Below are positions 51,494 through 60,530 of a DNA stretch of 64,000 nt, in pieces. The translations under genes and the position numbers were made by a program. The notes under the pieces were generated by a model that was not told the origin of the DNA, ran no database searches, and was given only the letters and a program-made list of their open reading frames with translations. Position 1 is the first letter of the stretch; each line of letters starts with the position of its first letter. The stretch covers positions 1 to 64,000 of the forward strand of contig CAZLPS010000004.1 in assembly GCA_964561455.1 (NCBI GenBank), written 5' to 3'. The DNA comes from JABDGR01 sp964561455 (GTDB lineage Bacteria; Verrucomicrobiota; Verrucomicrobiia; Opitutales; JABDGR01).

Positions 51494-52603
51494 CTATCCC
51501 ACAATTCCGCCCTGTGACAGGAAGATTCCCTTCAAATTCATTTCGAGCGCCTTCGGGTTGGGCGAGACTTCGAGGCCCGTTGCCTTCGAGATTTTGCCTT
51601 CTTTGATGAGACGGAAGAGGTCCTTGTTGAAGGATTTCGAGCCGATGTCACCGCCGGCATCGATCACGGAGGGAATTTTGTCAAAATTGCCCTCCTGAAT
51701 TACACTGCGCGCGAGCATATCCACAATAAAGAGCTCCACAACCGGCACGCGGCCGCCATGCTCCAGCGCCGGCACGAGTTTTTGCGTGATGGTTGCCTTC
51801 AAGCAACCAGCCACCGTGCGCCGCATACCGATCTGTTGCTCGGGCGGGAAAAAGTCGAACAGGCGCTGCACAGCCTGTTGGGCATTGGCGGCGTGGAGCG
51901 TGCCAAAGACCAGGTGGCCCGTTTCAGCGGCATGCAGGGCGGTCTCAAACGTATGGGCATCGCGCAATTCGCCGATCAGGATGACGTCGGGGTCCTGGCG
52001 CAATACGGCCTTTAGGCCCAAGGCAAACGTCGGTGTGTCCAATCCGACCTCGCGCTGGTTGATCAGGCTCTTCATGTCCTTGTACATGTACTCGATGGGG
52101 TCCTCGAGCGTAACGATGTGCAGGTCGAAGTTTTGGTTTATGTAATTGAGCATCGCCGCCATGGTGGAGCTTTTGCCCGAGCCGGTGGCACCGCACACGA
52201 GGATGATGCCGTCGTCCAATTCGCAAAGTTTTTTGAGTGCATCCGCCTCGAAATTGAGCTGCTCGAAGGTCGGCGGCTTGTCCTTGATGTGGCGGAAAAC
52301 GATGCTCGGGGTGTTGCGCTGGTAGAAGGCATTGACCCGAAACCGACCGACGTTCGTGTTGGGAACCTCGTAGCAAAAGTCCACCTGAAAGTTCTTTTTC
52401 CAGTCGTCCATGAATTGGGGCGGCACGGCGGTATCCACAAATTCCTTCACTTGCGCAGCGGTGATGGCCTCCATCTCGACGGGCTCGAGATGGCCGTGCA
52501 GGCGCAAATAGGCGGGCTTGTCGGACTTGACGTGAATGTCGCTGGCCTTGTTCTCGACGGCCAGGAGCAGCAGGCTGTTAAAGATATCAAGGGCTTCGGA
52601 CAT
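51494..52603 (-). CDS. pilT: PilT-like type IV pilus retraction ATPase
   Basis: PilT is the hexameric ATPase that retracts type IV pili. The 369-residue protein from ATG 52603 has NKASDIHVKSDKPAYLRLHG, Walker A GATGSGKSSTMAAML, the Asp box region VTLEDPIEYMYKDM, Walker B-type DPDVILIGELRDAHT, and HAAETGHLVFGTLHAANA. Length and motifs fit PilT/PilU. No other pilus gene is adjacent, so other parts of the machine must be elsewhere. Confidence 0.93.
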   Translation of the reverse strand: MSEALDIFNSLLLLAVENKASDIHVKSDKPAYLRLHGHLEPVEMEAITAAQVKEFVDTAVPPQFMDDWKKNFQVDFCYEVPNTNVGRFRVNAFYQRNTPSIVFRHIKDKPPTFEQLNFEADALKKLCELDDGIILVCGATGSGKSSTMAAMLNYINQNFDLHIVTLEDPIEYMYKDMKSLINQREVGLDTPTFALGLKAVLRQDPDVILIGELRDAHTFETALHAAETGHLVFGTLHAANAQQAVQRLFDFFPPEQQIGMRRTVAGCLKATITQKLVPALEHGGRVPVVELFIVDMLARSVIQEGNFDKIPSVIDAGGDIGSKSFNKDLFRLIKEGKISKATGLEVSPNPKALEMNLKGIFLSQGGIVG

Positions 52604-52758
52604 AAACAGAAGGTGTTTTAGTGTTCTAGTTCTTGGTTCTTCGTTCCAGCCAGAATTCCAGGCACAAAATCCACTGGACCCATACCGGGGCAATCGGTCA
52701 AAAAAGGCGAGTTTTTTGTTTCGTAATTCGTCGTGCATCATTTAGATTTCTTGTTTCC

Positions 52759-53649
52759 ATGAACACAACCCCTTTTTGCGGCGTACACACGGCCTTGGCC
52801 ACCCCCATGCAGGGCGGCGCGGTTGACTATGCCAGCCTGGGCCGGTTGATTGACTACCAAATCGAGCAGGGTGTGCAAGGGCTGGTGCCCACCGGGACCA
52901 CCGGGGAATCGCCGACCCTGGATTACGACGAGCATATCGAGGTCATCCGATTCACCGCGGAACGCGCGGCGGGGCGCGTACCTGTCACTGCCGGCACGGG
53001 TTCGAACAGTACTGCGGAGCAATTGGAACTGACCCGGCGGGCCTTGGACGCCGGCGCCTCCGCACTTCTGCTCGTCACGCCTTATTACAACAAGCCCAGC
53101 CAAGAAGGGCTGTTCCGCCATTTCGGCGCCGCAGCAAAATCCACGGACAAGCCCATCATACTTTACTCCATCCCCGGGCGCAGCGTCATTGACATCGCCA
53201 TTCCGACGGTCAAGCGCCTGCGCAAGGAATTCCCCAATATCATCGGCCTGAAAGATTCCGGTGCCACCACCGATCGCGTGACGGAATTGCGCCGCGAACT
53301 GGATCCCGAATTCGTGATCCTTTCTGGCGACGACTCGGCGACTTTACCCATGATGGCGGTGGGCGCGCAGGGCATTATCAGCGTGGCCTCAAATCTCGCG
53401 GTCAAGCCCATCGTTGAGATGGTGCGCCGCGCGCAAGCCGGCGACCTCGCCGGAGCGCAAAAGCTGCACCTGCAGTATTACCCGATTTTCAAAAACATTT
53501 TCACCGAGCCCAGTCCCGCGCCCATCAAGTACGCGCTGTTCCGCGCCGGCATCATTGCCTCCGCCGAAGTCCGCCTGCCGCTGTGCGAAGTCACCGCGCC
53601 CTGCCGGGAGTTGCTCGATGCGACGCTGCGGGATTTGAAACTGATCTAA
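52759..53649 (+). CDS. dapA: 4-Hydroxy-tetrahydrodipicolinate synthase
   Basis: DapA condenses pyruvate with aspartate semialdehyde in lysine and diaminopimelate synthesis. The 296-residue barrel from ATG 52759 has the substrate-binding GTTGESPTL, the Tyr in VTPYYNKPSQEGLFRHF, the Schiff-base Lys in NIIGLKDSGATT, SIPGRS and LSGDDSATLPMMAVGAQG. The frame is open further upstream, but this ATG starts the conserved region. surE begins 7 bp after its stop. Confidence 0.96.
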   Translation: MNTTPFCGVHTALATPMQGGAVDYASLGRLIDYQIEQGVQGLVPTGTTGESPTLDYDEHIEVIRFTAERAAGRVPVTAGTGSNSTAEQLELTRRALDAGASALLLVTPYYNKPSQEGLFRHFGAAAKSTDKPIILYSIPGRSVIDIAIPTVKRLRKEFPNIIGLKDSGATTDRVTELRRELDPEFVILSGDDSATLPMMAVGAQGIISVASNLAVKPIVEMVRRAQAGDLAGAQKLHLQYYPIFKNIFTEPSPAPIKYALFRAGIIASAEVRLPLCEVTAPCRELLDATLRDLKLI

Positions 53650-53656
53650 TTCCGCC

Positions 53657-54433
53657 ATGCCCGCCCCAGTCCTTCTCGTCACCAACGACGACGGCATTGA
53701 CTCGCATTTCTTGCGCGCGTTGGTCGAGGGCTTGCTCCAGGCCGGCTACGACGCCCGCGTCGCCGCGCCGCTCGGGGAGCAAAGCTGGATTTCCCGGGCG
53801 CTCAGCCGCCGTCGCGACGTGCACCTCGCGGAATTTGACGGCCTGGGTTGCCCAGCGTGGACGCTGGACGGCACGCCGACAGATTGCGTCAATATCGCCC
53901 TCGGACATTTATTGCCGGAAATGCCGGCGGCCGTCGTCAGCGGCATCAATTTGGCGACGAATGTCGGCCTGCCGCACATTCTCGCTTCCGGGACAGTGGC
54001 CGGCGCGCTGGAAGGCGCGTTCTGGGGATTGCCGGCACTGGCGTTTTCGATGGAACTACCCAAGGCGCGCCTGGCGGAAATCCGCCGCACCCACGGCAAA
54101 GTCGGTGGTGCCGTCGAGGAATCGCTCCGGTGTGCAGCGGCCCACGCTGCCGAATTTGTGCGCCAGCGTCTGGCCCAACCGCATCCCGATCCCGCCCCAA
54201 CAGTGCACAACATCAATTTCCCGCACGTCACGACGAACACCACCCCGGTCGTTCACACCCGGCCCGCAAAACTGCAGCTCGGGCCGCTGTTCGCGCGTGA
54301 GAGTCCGGCTTGTTTCAAATTCCACTACAACAATCTCATCTCCACCGACCCCACACCGGATAATGATGACGCCGCCGTGACCCGCGGTTGCATCAGCCAC
54401 AGTGTGCTGGACTATGGATTCTTGGGGGCATAA
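53657..54433 (+). CDS. surE: 5'/3'-nucleotidase SurE
   Basis: SurE is a metal-dependent nucleotidase linked to stationary-phase survival. The 258-residue protein has LVTNDDGIDSHFL (metal Asp pair), the Ser in LGEQSWISRALS, GTPTDCVNIAL, VSGIN..TNVG and ASGTVAGALEGAFWGLPALAFS. The C-terminus carries the dimerisation/tail strands. It is coupled to dapA. Confidence 0.93.
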   Translation: MPAPVLLVTNDDGIDSHFLRALVEGLLQAGYDARVAAPLGEQSWISRALSRRRDVHLAEFDGLGCPAWTLDGTPTDCVNIALGHLLPEMPAAVVSGINLATNVGLPHILASGTVAGALEGAFWGLPALAFSMELPKARLAEIRRTHGKVGGAVEESLRCAAAHAAEFVRQRLAQPHPDPAPTVHNINFPHVTTNTTPVVHTRPAKLQLGPLFARESPACFKFHYNNLISTDPTPDNDDAAVTRGCISHSVLDYGFLGA

Positions 54434-54543
54434 ATGGGAAGTCGGAGGATTATTGGATTCGGAATTGCTCAATCGTTGAGTTGCAGCTGCGACCTGCGAC
54501 ATCGCAATTTGCAACCGGCAACTTTCCGAACTGCCACCATCCA

Positions 54544-55830
54544 TTATTTGACATACACCCATGACGCCTCAGATGCCCCCAGGTGGGTTAATTGCACCAC
54601 CTTGGGCGCCTTGGCCGGGGCGGTATCGAGGATGAACAACTGGTCCATGCCACCGACGCGCCGGGTGAAAAGCAAATGCCGGCCATCATTGAGCCAGCAG
54701 GGCGCGGAACCGGCCGCCTCATTATACACCGTTACCGGATCGGTCTTCTTGCTGAAATCGTAAACGGCGATGAACATCTGGGTGCCCATTTCCGCCATGA
54801 AGGCCAGTTTGTTGGGATCGCGCGGGTTCCACGCCGGGTCCGCGCAATAATTGCTGATGTTGGTGGGCAACGCCCTGGCCGTGCCGCCCGCGGCGGGAAT
54901 TTGGAAGATCAACGGATGGCCGCCAACATAATCTGCGGCGATGGCAATCCGCTGGCTGTCCGGTGACCACGTTGGGGAGGCTTTGCTGACGGGTGCCTTG
55001 GCCGCGTTATCGTGCGTCAGCCGCCGGATATTCCCACCCGCGGAGTCGCTGACATACAATTCCGTGAAACCATCGGTGGTGGACAAGATCATGGCGACGC
55101 TTTTGCCATCGGGGCTGAACGTGCCACCCGTATTTGTACCCTTATAGGTGGCGAAAGCGGTGCGCTTTTGGGTGGCGACGTCCAATAAAATGACGTCCGG
55201 AAATCCTGCGCGGTAGTAGCCCGTGTACAAAAGTTTTGTGCCATCGGGCGACCAGCGGGGCAGGGCGGAAATCTTTCCGTCGCCCGTTAGGCGCGTAACC
55301 TGCTGGCCAAGCAAATCGCTGACATAAATTTCCCGGGCGGTGGAGCGGGCGGCGGCAGTCGTGCCCGGGATGGGGCGCTCGCTTACAAACGCGAGTTTGC
55401 CTGCAAAAAAACCGGGGATATTCGTGAGCTGCTCGACGACCTTATCCCCTGCACGGTAGGCCGCTTCCGTCAACGAGACGGCTGTAACCTCCACCTTGTA
55501 GGAGCTGACGCTGCCAGACTTAGGCTCGATGGTGGCCGTGATATGATTATCGCCCGACGGCTCGAAGTGCAGGACATATTGCAGCGGCACGGCCGCAGTG
55601 GTTTGAAATGCGCCATGCAAGGCAAAGGCGTTCTGCATCAATTGGGCAATCTTGGGGTTACTCGAGGCTACGGTGATATTTATGCGATTGGCGTCGTTGT
55701 AGGTAATGACGACAACGGGGCCGCCGGTTCCGGGCGCGGGCGCATTCGCGGCGGGTAATGAAAGGGACGCCAGCAAGAGCAACCCGAGGAATCGCCGAAA
55801 TATCGGGGCGAAAAAAATGCTGTTTTTCAT
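54544..55830 (-). CDS. TolB-like periplasmic beta-propeller protein
   Basis: The 428-residue protein from ATG 55830 has a signal peptide (about 1-30), an N-terminal TolB-N-like domain (38-140) and a six-bladed propeller with WD40-like TolB repeats: PRWSPDGTKLLYTGY, GTFSPDGKSVAMIL, PTWSPDSQRIAIAA, PAWNPRDPNKLAFM, PCWLNDGRHLLFTR. TolB works with Pal and TolA in outer membrane stability. No tol or pal genes are adjacent, so I give no symbol. It is convergent with surE. Confidence 0.85.
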   Translation of the reverse strand: MKNSIFFAPIFRRFLGLLLLASLSLPAANAPAPGTGGPVVVITYNDANRINITVASSNPKIAQLMQNAFALHGAFQTTAAVPLQYVLHFEPSGDNHITATIEPKSGSVSSYKVEVTAVSLTEAAYRAGDKVVEQLTNIPGFFAGKLAFVSERPIPGTTAAARSTAREIYVSDLLGQQVTRLTGDGKISALPRWSPDGTKLLYTGYYRAGFPDVILLDVATQKRTAFATYKGTNTGGTFSPDGKSVAMILSTTDGFTELYVSDSAGGNIRRLTHDNAAKAPVSKASPTWSPDSQRIAIAADYVGGHPLIFQIPAAGGTARALPTNISNYCADPAWNPRDPNKLAFMAEMGTQMFIAVYDFSKKTDPVTVYNEAAGSAPCWLNDGRHLLFTRRVGGMDQLFILDTAPAKAPKVVQLTHLGASEASWVYVK

Positions 55831-55915
55831 AAACGACATGAATGAGTTCTATCATGCGATGAATCCGATGCAAAACTTTCCGAATTGAAAAAGTGAATTT
55901 TCTTCGTTCGAGCCG

Positions 55916-55992
<77 letters not shown>

Positions 55993-56009
55993 TTTGTCAT
56001 CCTTTCCCC

Positions 56010-56435
56010 ATGTCCCATCACGACATCGAAGAAGGCCGCGAGTTGCAACTCGACTTCACTAAATTGAAAAAAGTCGCTGCCTGCGGGCAAGACTTGGTGC
56101 CGGCTGTGGCCCAAGACGACGCCACCGGGGAGGTGCTGATTGTCGGCTACGCCAATCACCTGGCTCTGGAAACCGCCCTGCGCGAACGCAAAGCGACCTT
56201 TTGGAGCACCAGCCGCAACGAATTGTGGATCAAAGGTAAAACCTCCGGCGACTATCTCGAGTTGATTGAGGTGCGGGTCAATTGCGAGCAAAACAGCATC
56301 CTTTATAGGGTGCGACCGGCCGGAAAAGGGTCTTGCCACACTAAAGGCAAAAACGGGCTTCCGCGGGTTGGATGTTATTACCGGCGCCTAGTCACGGACG
56401 GCAAAACCTTGGACTTCATAAAAGGTGGCGAGTAA
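56010..56435 (+). CDS. hisI: Phosphoribosyl-AMP cyclohydrolase
   Basis: HisI opens the purine ring of phosphoribosyl-AMP in histidine synthesis. The 141-residue protein from ATG 56010 has DFTKLKK, LVPAVAQDDATGEVLIVGYAN, ATFWSTSRNELWIKGKTSGD, and the zinc/metal region VNCEQNSILYRVRPAGKGSCHTKGKN...CYYRR. No HisE domain is fused and no other his gene is adjacent. The upstream part of the frame is repeat DNA. Confidence 0.94.
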   Translation: MSHHDIEEGRELQLDFTKLKKVAACGQDLVPAVAQDDATGEVLIVGYANHLALETALRERKATFWSTSRNELWIKGKTSGDYLELIEVRVNCEQNSILYRVRPAGKGSCHTKGKNGLPRVGCYYRRLVTDGKTLDFIKGGE

Positions 56436-56576
56436 CGAGTGGCCAGCGGGCACTGCTCCGTCTGGGGTTCAGGCCCAACATCACAATAAAGCTTGAATCG
56501 TTCAGAAAAAACTGAATGATGAATGACTCCTTGGCGCTAATTATCTATCAAGCCATTCTAAATCAGCAACTTTTGC

Positions 56577-57143
56577 ATGAGCAGTGCCACAAATCCTTCA
56601 TCGAGTGTCAAGCTTTCCCCATGGGATGAGGCTTTGGTTGATTTCTTTATGCAAGTGGCTCAATTCCTGGGACTTCCGAAATCTGTGGGGCAGATTTTCG
56701 GCCTCCTTTACGCCTCTGAACATCCCTTGTCTTTGGACGACATTGCCGAACGCCTGCAGATTAGCCGAGGTTCGGCCAGTTCCGGCCTCAACTATTTGCG
56801 CCGATTTGATGCCGTTCGCACAACATTTGTACTCGGCGATCGCAGGGAGTTCTATCAAGTCGAGACTGATACCCAGCGCATCGCTCAGGGCTTTCTCGCC
56901 GATCAAGTGGATCCCGACATCCAATCGTGGGGCGAGCGCCTGAGCTTTGGTCGCGGAATGTTGAAGATGGCCGGCAAAATGGCCGCCCCGAACCCCGCTT
57001 TTGCCGCCGAACGGCTCGAGGCCCTCGAAAAGTGGCACAAGGACATTGCCGGCGCCGTTGCGCTGATGCACGAACATTTCCGCCGTCCGCAGACACGTGA
57101 CGGCGACCAGCACACTCCGGGTGAAACGCACCCCCGCAGATAA
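56577..57143 (+). CDS. GbsR/MarR-type transcriptional regulator
   Basis: The 188-residue protein has a winged helix-turn-helix (about 35-100: VGQIFGLLYASEHPLSLDDIAERLQISRGSASSGLNYLRRFDAV, then a RREFYQVET wing) and a helical C-terminus, as in the GbsR family. GbsR-type repressors control osmoprotectant genes in Bacillus, but the target here is unknown. It stands directly upstream of the sugar operon on the same strand (188-bp gap with a GGAGCAGGGAG-type repeat at about 57229), so it may regulate it. Confidence 0.82.
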   Translation: MSSATNPSSSVKLSPWDEALVDFFMQVAQFLGLPKSVGQIFGLLYASEHPLSLDDIAERLQISRGSASSGLNYLRRFDAVRTTFVLGDRREFYQVETDTQRIAQGFLADQVDPDIQSWGERLSFGRGMLKMAGKMAAPNPAFAAERLEALEKWHKDIAGAVALMHEHFRRPQTRDGDQHTPGETHPRR

Positions 57144-57331
57144 CTGGGAAGCCTTGAGCCTCCCCTCTGCCAGATTGCCTTCCCGCGTGAGTCGCCGGTT
57201 CGGGCAAGGGCGGCAGCTTGGGCAAGCCGGAAGCAGGGAGCGCGGAGCGGGGAGTTTGCTTCCCTCCACTGGGTCACGGCTTAAATGTTGCCAGCTATTT
57301 ACCTAAACGATAACAATTCACCTTTTCGCCC

Positions 57332-57895
57332 ATGAAATCGCTCAAACAGATTACCCAATATGCCGCTTCGCTGGCGGACGCCTTGCGCGCGCAAGATTGG
57401 GCGGGGGTGGACCGGTTGGTGGCCGCTTTGCGAAAACTCCGGCGGGATGGCCACACGGTCTATCTTTGCGGCAATGGTGGCAGCGCGGCCAATGCGGTGC
57501 ATTGGGCGAATGATCTGGTTTATCCGCTGGCGAAAACTGGCGCGAAGGCTTTGCGCTGTGTTTCGCTGACGGCGAACGTCGCCACCCTCACCTGTCTGGC
57601 CAACGACCTTTCGTATGAGCAGGTTTTTAGTTTTTCGTTGAAAGCCGCGGCGCAGAAAGGCGACGTACTCATAGCCCTTTCCGGCAGTGGCAATTCGCCC
57701 AACGTGCTGCGGGCGCTGGAAGCCGCGCGGGATATGGGTGTCACCAGTTGTTCCATCACGGGCTTCGACGGCGGCAAGGCGAACAAACTCTCCGACATTC
57801 CCATTCATTTTCCAGTGCCCGACATGCAAGTCGCCGAAGATCTGCAAATGGTCGTCTGCCACATGGTCATGCGCCAGCTGTGCCGTCCGGACTAA
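57332..57895 (+). CDS. gmhA: SIS-domain phosphosugar isomerase, GmhA-like
   Basis: GmhA converts sedoheptulose 7-phosphate to glycero-manno-heptose 7-phosphate. The 187-residue SIS protein has VYLCGNGGSAANAVHWANDLVYPL, LTCLANDLSYEQVFSFSLKA, IALSGSGNSPNVLRALEAA and MQVAEDLQMVVCHMVM with the expected C-terminal His. DiaA and GmhA share this fold, but the sugar-gene neighbours favour GmhA or a related isomerase. It is the first gene of a tight plus-strand operon. Confidence 0.85.
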   Translation: MKSLKQITQYAASLADALRAQDWAGVDRLVAALRKLRRDGHTVYLCGNGGSAANAVHWANDLVYPLAKTGAKALRCVSLTANVATLTCLANDLSYEQVFSFSLKAAAQKGDVLIALSGSGNSPNVLRALEAARDMGVTSCSITGFDGGKANKLSDIPIHFPVPDMQVAEDLQMVVCHMVMRQLCRPD

Positions 57896-57910
57896 CCGGA
57901 CATTTCTTGT

Positions 57911-58906
57911 ATGAGCGAAAAAATCGCCGTCATCGGCAGCAATTCTTTTTCCGGCTCCTGGTTTTGCGCGCACGCGCTCGAACAGGGCCTCGACGTCCTG
58001 GGCCTCAGCCGGTCGCCCGAATTGGGCAAGGCCTTCCTGCCCTATCAATGGACCAAGGCGGTGAAGGGCAAGTTTACCTTCCGCCAGCTTGACTTGAACA
58101 AGCACACCCGGGAAATTGCCTCCGCCATCGGCGATTTTCATCCTGACTATGTCATCAACTTTGCCGCCCAGGGCATGGTTGCCCAAAGCTGGGAACACCC
58201 GACGCACTGGTATCAGACGAACGTGGTGGCCAATGTCGCCCTGCATGACGAATTGCGCAAATTTTCCTGGTTGAAGAAATACGTCCACGTCTCGACGCCC
58301 GAAGTTTACGGCAGCACCAGCGGCACCATTACCGAGGACTCGCCCTACAACCCCAGCACGCCTTACGCCGCCTCCCGCGCCGCCTGCGATTTACACCTCC
58401 GCACCTTCTTCCAGCGGTATAAATTCCCCTGGACGTTTACCCGCTCCGCGAATGTCTACGGCCCAGGCCAGCAGCTTTACCGCATCATCCCCCGCACCGT
58501 CTTGTTCATCAAGCTTGGCAAACGGCTCCCCCTCCACGGCGGCGGGCATTCCGTGCGTTCCTTCATACACATTCGCGACGTCGCCGACGCCACCCTGCGC
58601 GTCGCGCGGCAGGGAGTGCCGGGCGCCGGCTATCACCTTTCGACGGACCGCTTTGTTTCCATTCGCGAGCTCGTCGAAATGATTTGTGCAAAACTCGGCG
58701 TTAATTTCGCCGAGGTCGTGGATGTGGTGGATGACCGTCCCGGCAAGGACGCCGCTTACCTCCTCGACTCCACCCGCGCCCGGAGCACCCTGGGCTGGCG
58801 TGAACATGTTTCCCTCGAGGAGGGCATCGCCGAAACCGTCCGCTGGGTGGACGAGTACATCGACTACCTTAAGGCCCAACCCCACGATTACATCCACCAG
58901 CCATAA
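57911..58906 (+). CDS. NAD-dependent sugar epimerase/dehydratase (SDR), first copy
   Basis: This 331-residue extended SDR resembles GDP-mannose/dTDP-glucose 4,6-dehydratases: INFAAQGMVAQSWEHPTHWYQTNV, VSTPEVYGSTSG, NVYGPGQQLYRIIPR, HGGGHSVRSFIHIRDVADA. Two departures are visible. The dinucleotide loop reads GSNSFSG rather than GxxGxxG, and the catalytic YxxxK reads YAASR, with Arg for Lys. It may still be active or may have altered chemistry. It lies 15 bp after the isomerase and 4 bp before the next gene. Confidence 0.85.
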   Translation: MSEKIAVIGSNSFSGSWFCAHALEQGLDVLGLSRSPELGKAFLPYQWTKAVKGKFTFRQLDLNKHTREIASAIGDFHPDYVINFAAQGMVAQSWEHPTHWYQTNVVANVALHDELRKFSWLKKYVHVSTPEVYGSTSGTITEDSPYNPSTPYAASRAACDLHLRTFFQRYKFPWTFTRSANVYGPGQQLYRIIPRTVLFIKLGKRLPLHGGGHSVRSFIHIRDVADATLRVARQGVPGAGYHLSTDRFVSIRELVEMICAKLGVNFAEVVDVVDDRPGKDAAYLLDSTRARSTLGWREHVSLEEGIAETVRWVDEYIDYLKAQPHDYIHQP

Positions 58907-58910
58907 TTAC

Positions 58911-60449
58911 ATGCACGTCGGCAAAGTCATCACCTTTAAGGACGCCCCGCAATTCTTCCAAAAATTGCGGACTGCGGGAAAAACCATTGTGCAGTGCCAT
59001 GGCACCTTCGATTTGATTCATCCCGGGCACATCTACCACTTGGAGGAGGCGAAAGAACTCGGTGACGTCCTGGTGGTGACGATCACCGCCGAAAAATATG
59101 TCAACAAGGGCCCCGGCCGCCCCTATTTCAATGATCCATTGCGCGCCCGCAGCCTCACCGCGCTGAGTTGCGTCGATTACGTCGTGCTGATTCCGCACGC
59201 AGCCGCGGTCGAAGCCATTGACGCCGTAAAACCAAACATTTACTGCAAGGGCCGGGAGTACGAGAACCAGGAATGCGACGTCACCGGTAACATCCGCGAC
59301 GACGTCACGGCGGTCGAACGCCATGGCGGCCAAGTACGTTATATCGGCTCAGTCGTTTTTTCCTCCACCCGCCTGCTCAACCGGCACTTCGACTTGGTAC
59401 CGCCCGCGATCAAGGAATTTTGCCAGCAGGTGGCGCAGGATTTTCCGCCGGCCAAATTCCGCGAAGTGGTGGATGACTTTGCGAAGCTGCGGGTGCTCGT
59501 CATCGGCGACATCATTTTTGACCGCTATTCCTACGTGAAAGTGCAGGGCCTCACCTCCAAAAACCGCATCATCTCCGGCCGCTATCTTAACGAAGAAACC
59601 CAGGCGGGTGGTTCCCTCGCGGTCTTCCGGCATATCCAGAAGTTCACGCCCAACGTGAACCTCATTGGCCTCCTCGGCACGGAATCCTGGGCGGACGCAA
59701 CCCTCGGCGAATTCCTGCCCAAGGAACATGATCTTGTGCTGCGCGAGCCGGAATTCACCACCATCATCAAGCAGCGCCTCTGCGAGCCGCCCGCCGAGGG
59801 CAAGGAAGTCAGCAAGCTCTTCTCGGTGAATTTCATTGATGGCGAGCCGCCGGAACGCGAGATTCGCGACCGCGTTCTCCGCGCCGTCGAGCAGCGCCTG
59901 GCTGAATGCGATTTGGTGGTCGTCGCCGATTTTGGCCACGGCCTGATGGCTGAGGAAGTGCGCCGGCTGATTGAGGCCAAGGCGCCGTTCTTCGCGTTGA
60001 ACTGCCAGACCAACAGTAACAACCACGGCTTTAACATTATCAACCACCAGTATCGCCGCGCCGACTGTTTTTCCCTCGACGACCAGGAGTTGCTGCTGGC
60101 CGTCGCGCGCCGCCATATCAATCATTCGCAGGAGCTGGAGAAACTCCGCGCGCATTTCTCCGCCAGCTATGCCTGGCTCACCCGCGGCGCCATCGAAACC
60201 ATCGGCCTAAAGGAAGGCTCCGCCCCCTGCACCCTCCTGCCCCTCGAAACGCGCATCGTGGACACCGTCGGCGCGGGCGACGCGTTTTTCTCCGTTGCCG
60301 CGCTGGCGGCCAAATGCGGCGCCCCCAATGCGCTGGCCACCTTTCTCGGCCAACTCGCTGGCGGGCAGGCCGTGCGCATCGTGGGCAACACCGAGCCCAT
60401 TTCCAAAAGCGCCCTCCTCAAAAGTGGCATGAGTTTGCTGACGTTTTGA
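58911..60449 (+). CDS. Nucleotidyltransferase-kinase fusion (reverse-order HldE-like)
   Basis: The 512-residue protein starts at ATG 58911. Residues about 10-150 are a cytidylyltransferase-type domain (QCHGTFDLIHPGHIYHLEEAKELGD, TALSCVDYVVL, IYCKGREYEN). Residues about 195-512 are a PfkB/ribokinase-type kinase (LVIGDIIFDRYSYVKV, QAGGSLAVFRHI, VVVADFGHGLM, VDTVGAGDAFFSVAALAAKCG). E. coli HldE has the same two activities in the opposite order (kinase first). It should phosphorylate a sugar phosphate and attach a nucleotide, supplying an activated heptose-like sugar. It is coupled to the preceding SDR gene. Confidence 0.87.
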   Translation: MHVGKVITFKDAPQFFQKLRTAGKTIVQCHGTFDLIHPGHIYHLEEAKELGDVLVVTITAEKYVNKGPGRPYFNDPLRARSLTALSCVDYVVLIPHAAAVEAIDAVKPNIYCKGREYENQECDVTGNIRDDVTAVERHGGQVRYIGSVVFSSTRLLNRHFDLVPPAIKEFCQQVAQDFPPAKFREVVDDFAKLRVLVIGDIIFDRYSYVKVQGLTSKNRIISGRYLNEETQAGGSLAVFRHIQKFTPNVNLIGLLGTESWADATLGEFLPKEHDLVLREPEFTTIIKQRLCEPPAEGKEVSKLFSVNFIDGEPPEREIRDRVLRAVEQRLAECDLVVVADFGHGLMAEEVRRLIEAKAPFFALNCQTNSNNHGFNIINHQYRRADCFSLDDQELLLAVARRHINHSQELEKLRAHFSASYAWLTRGAIETIGLKEGSAPCTLLPLETRIVDTVGAGDAFFSVAALAAKCGAPNALATFLGQLAGGQAVRIVGNTEPISKSALLKSGMSLLTF

Positions 60450-60496
60450 TGGAAGACCCAAAGCACGCATGCACAAATTGCCCGGTGGACGCTTTA

Positions 60497-60528
60497 ATCC
60501 TTCATCCCTCATCCTTCATCCTTAATCT
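60497..60528. repeat. Heptad CATCCTT repeat directly before a start codon
   Basis: Four to five 7-bp units (TTCATCCCTCATCCTTCATC and neighbours) end 2 bp before the ATG at 60531, where a ribosome-binding site would be expected. The strand is pyrimidine-rich, so no Shine-Dalgarno sequence is present. Confidence 0.8.
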
Positions 60529-60530
60529 TC

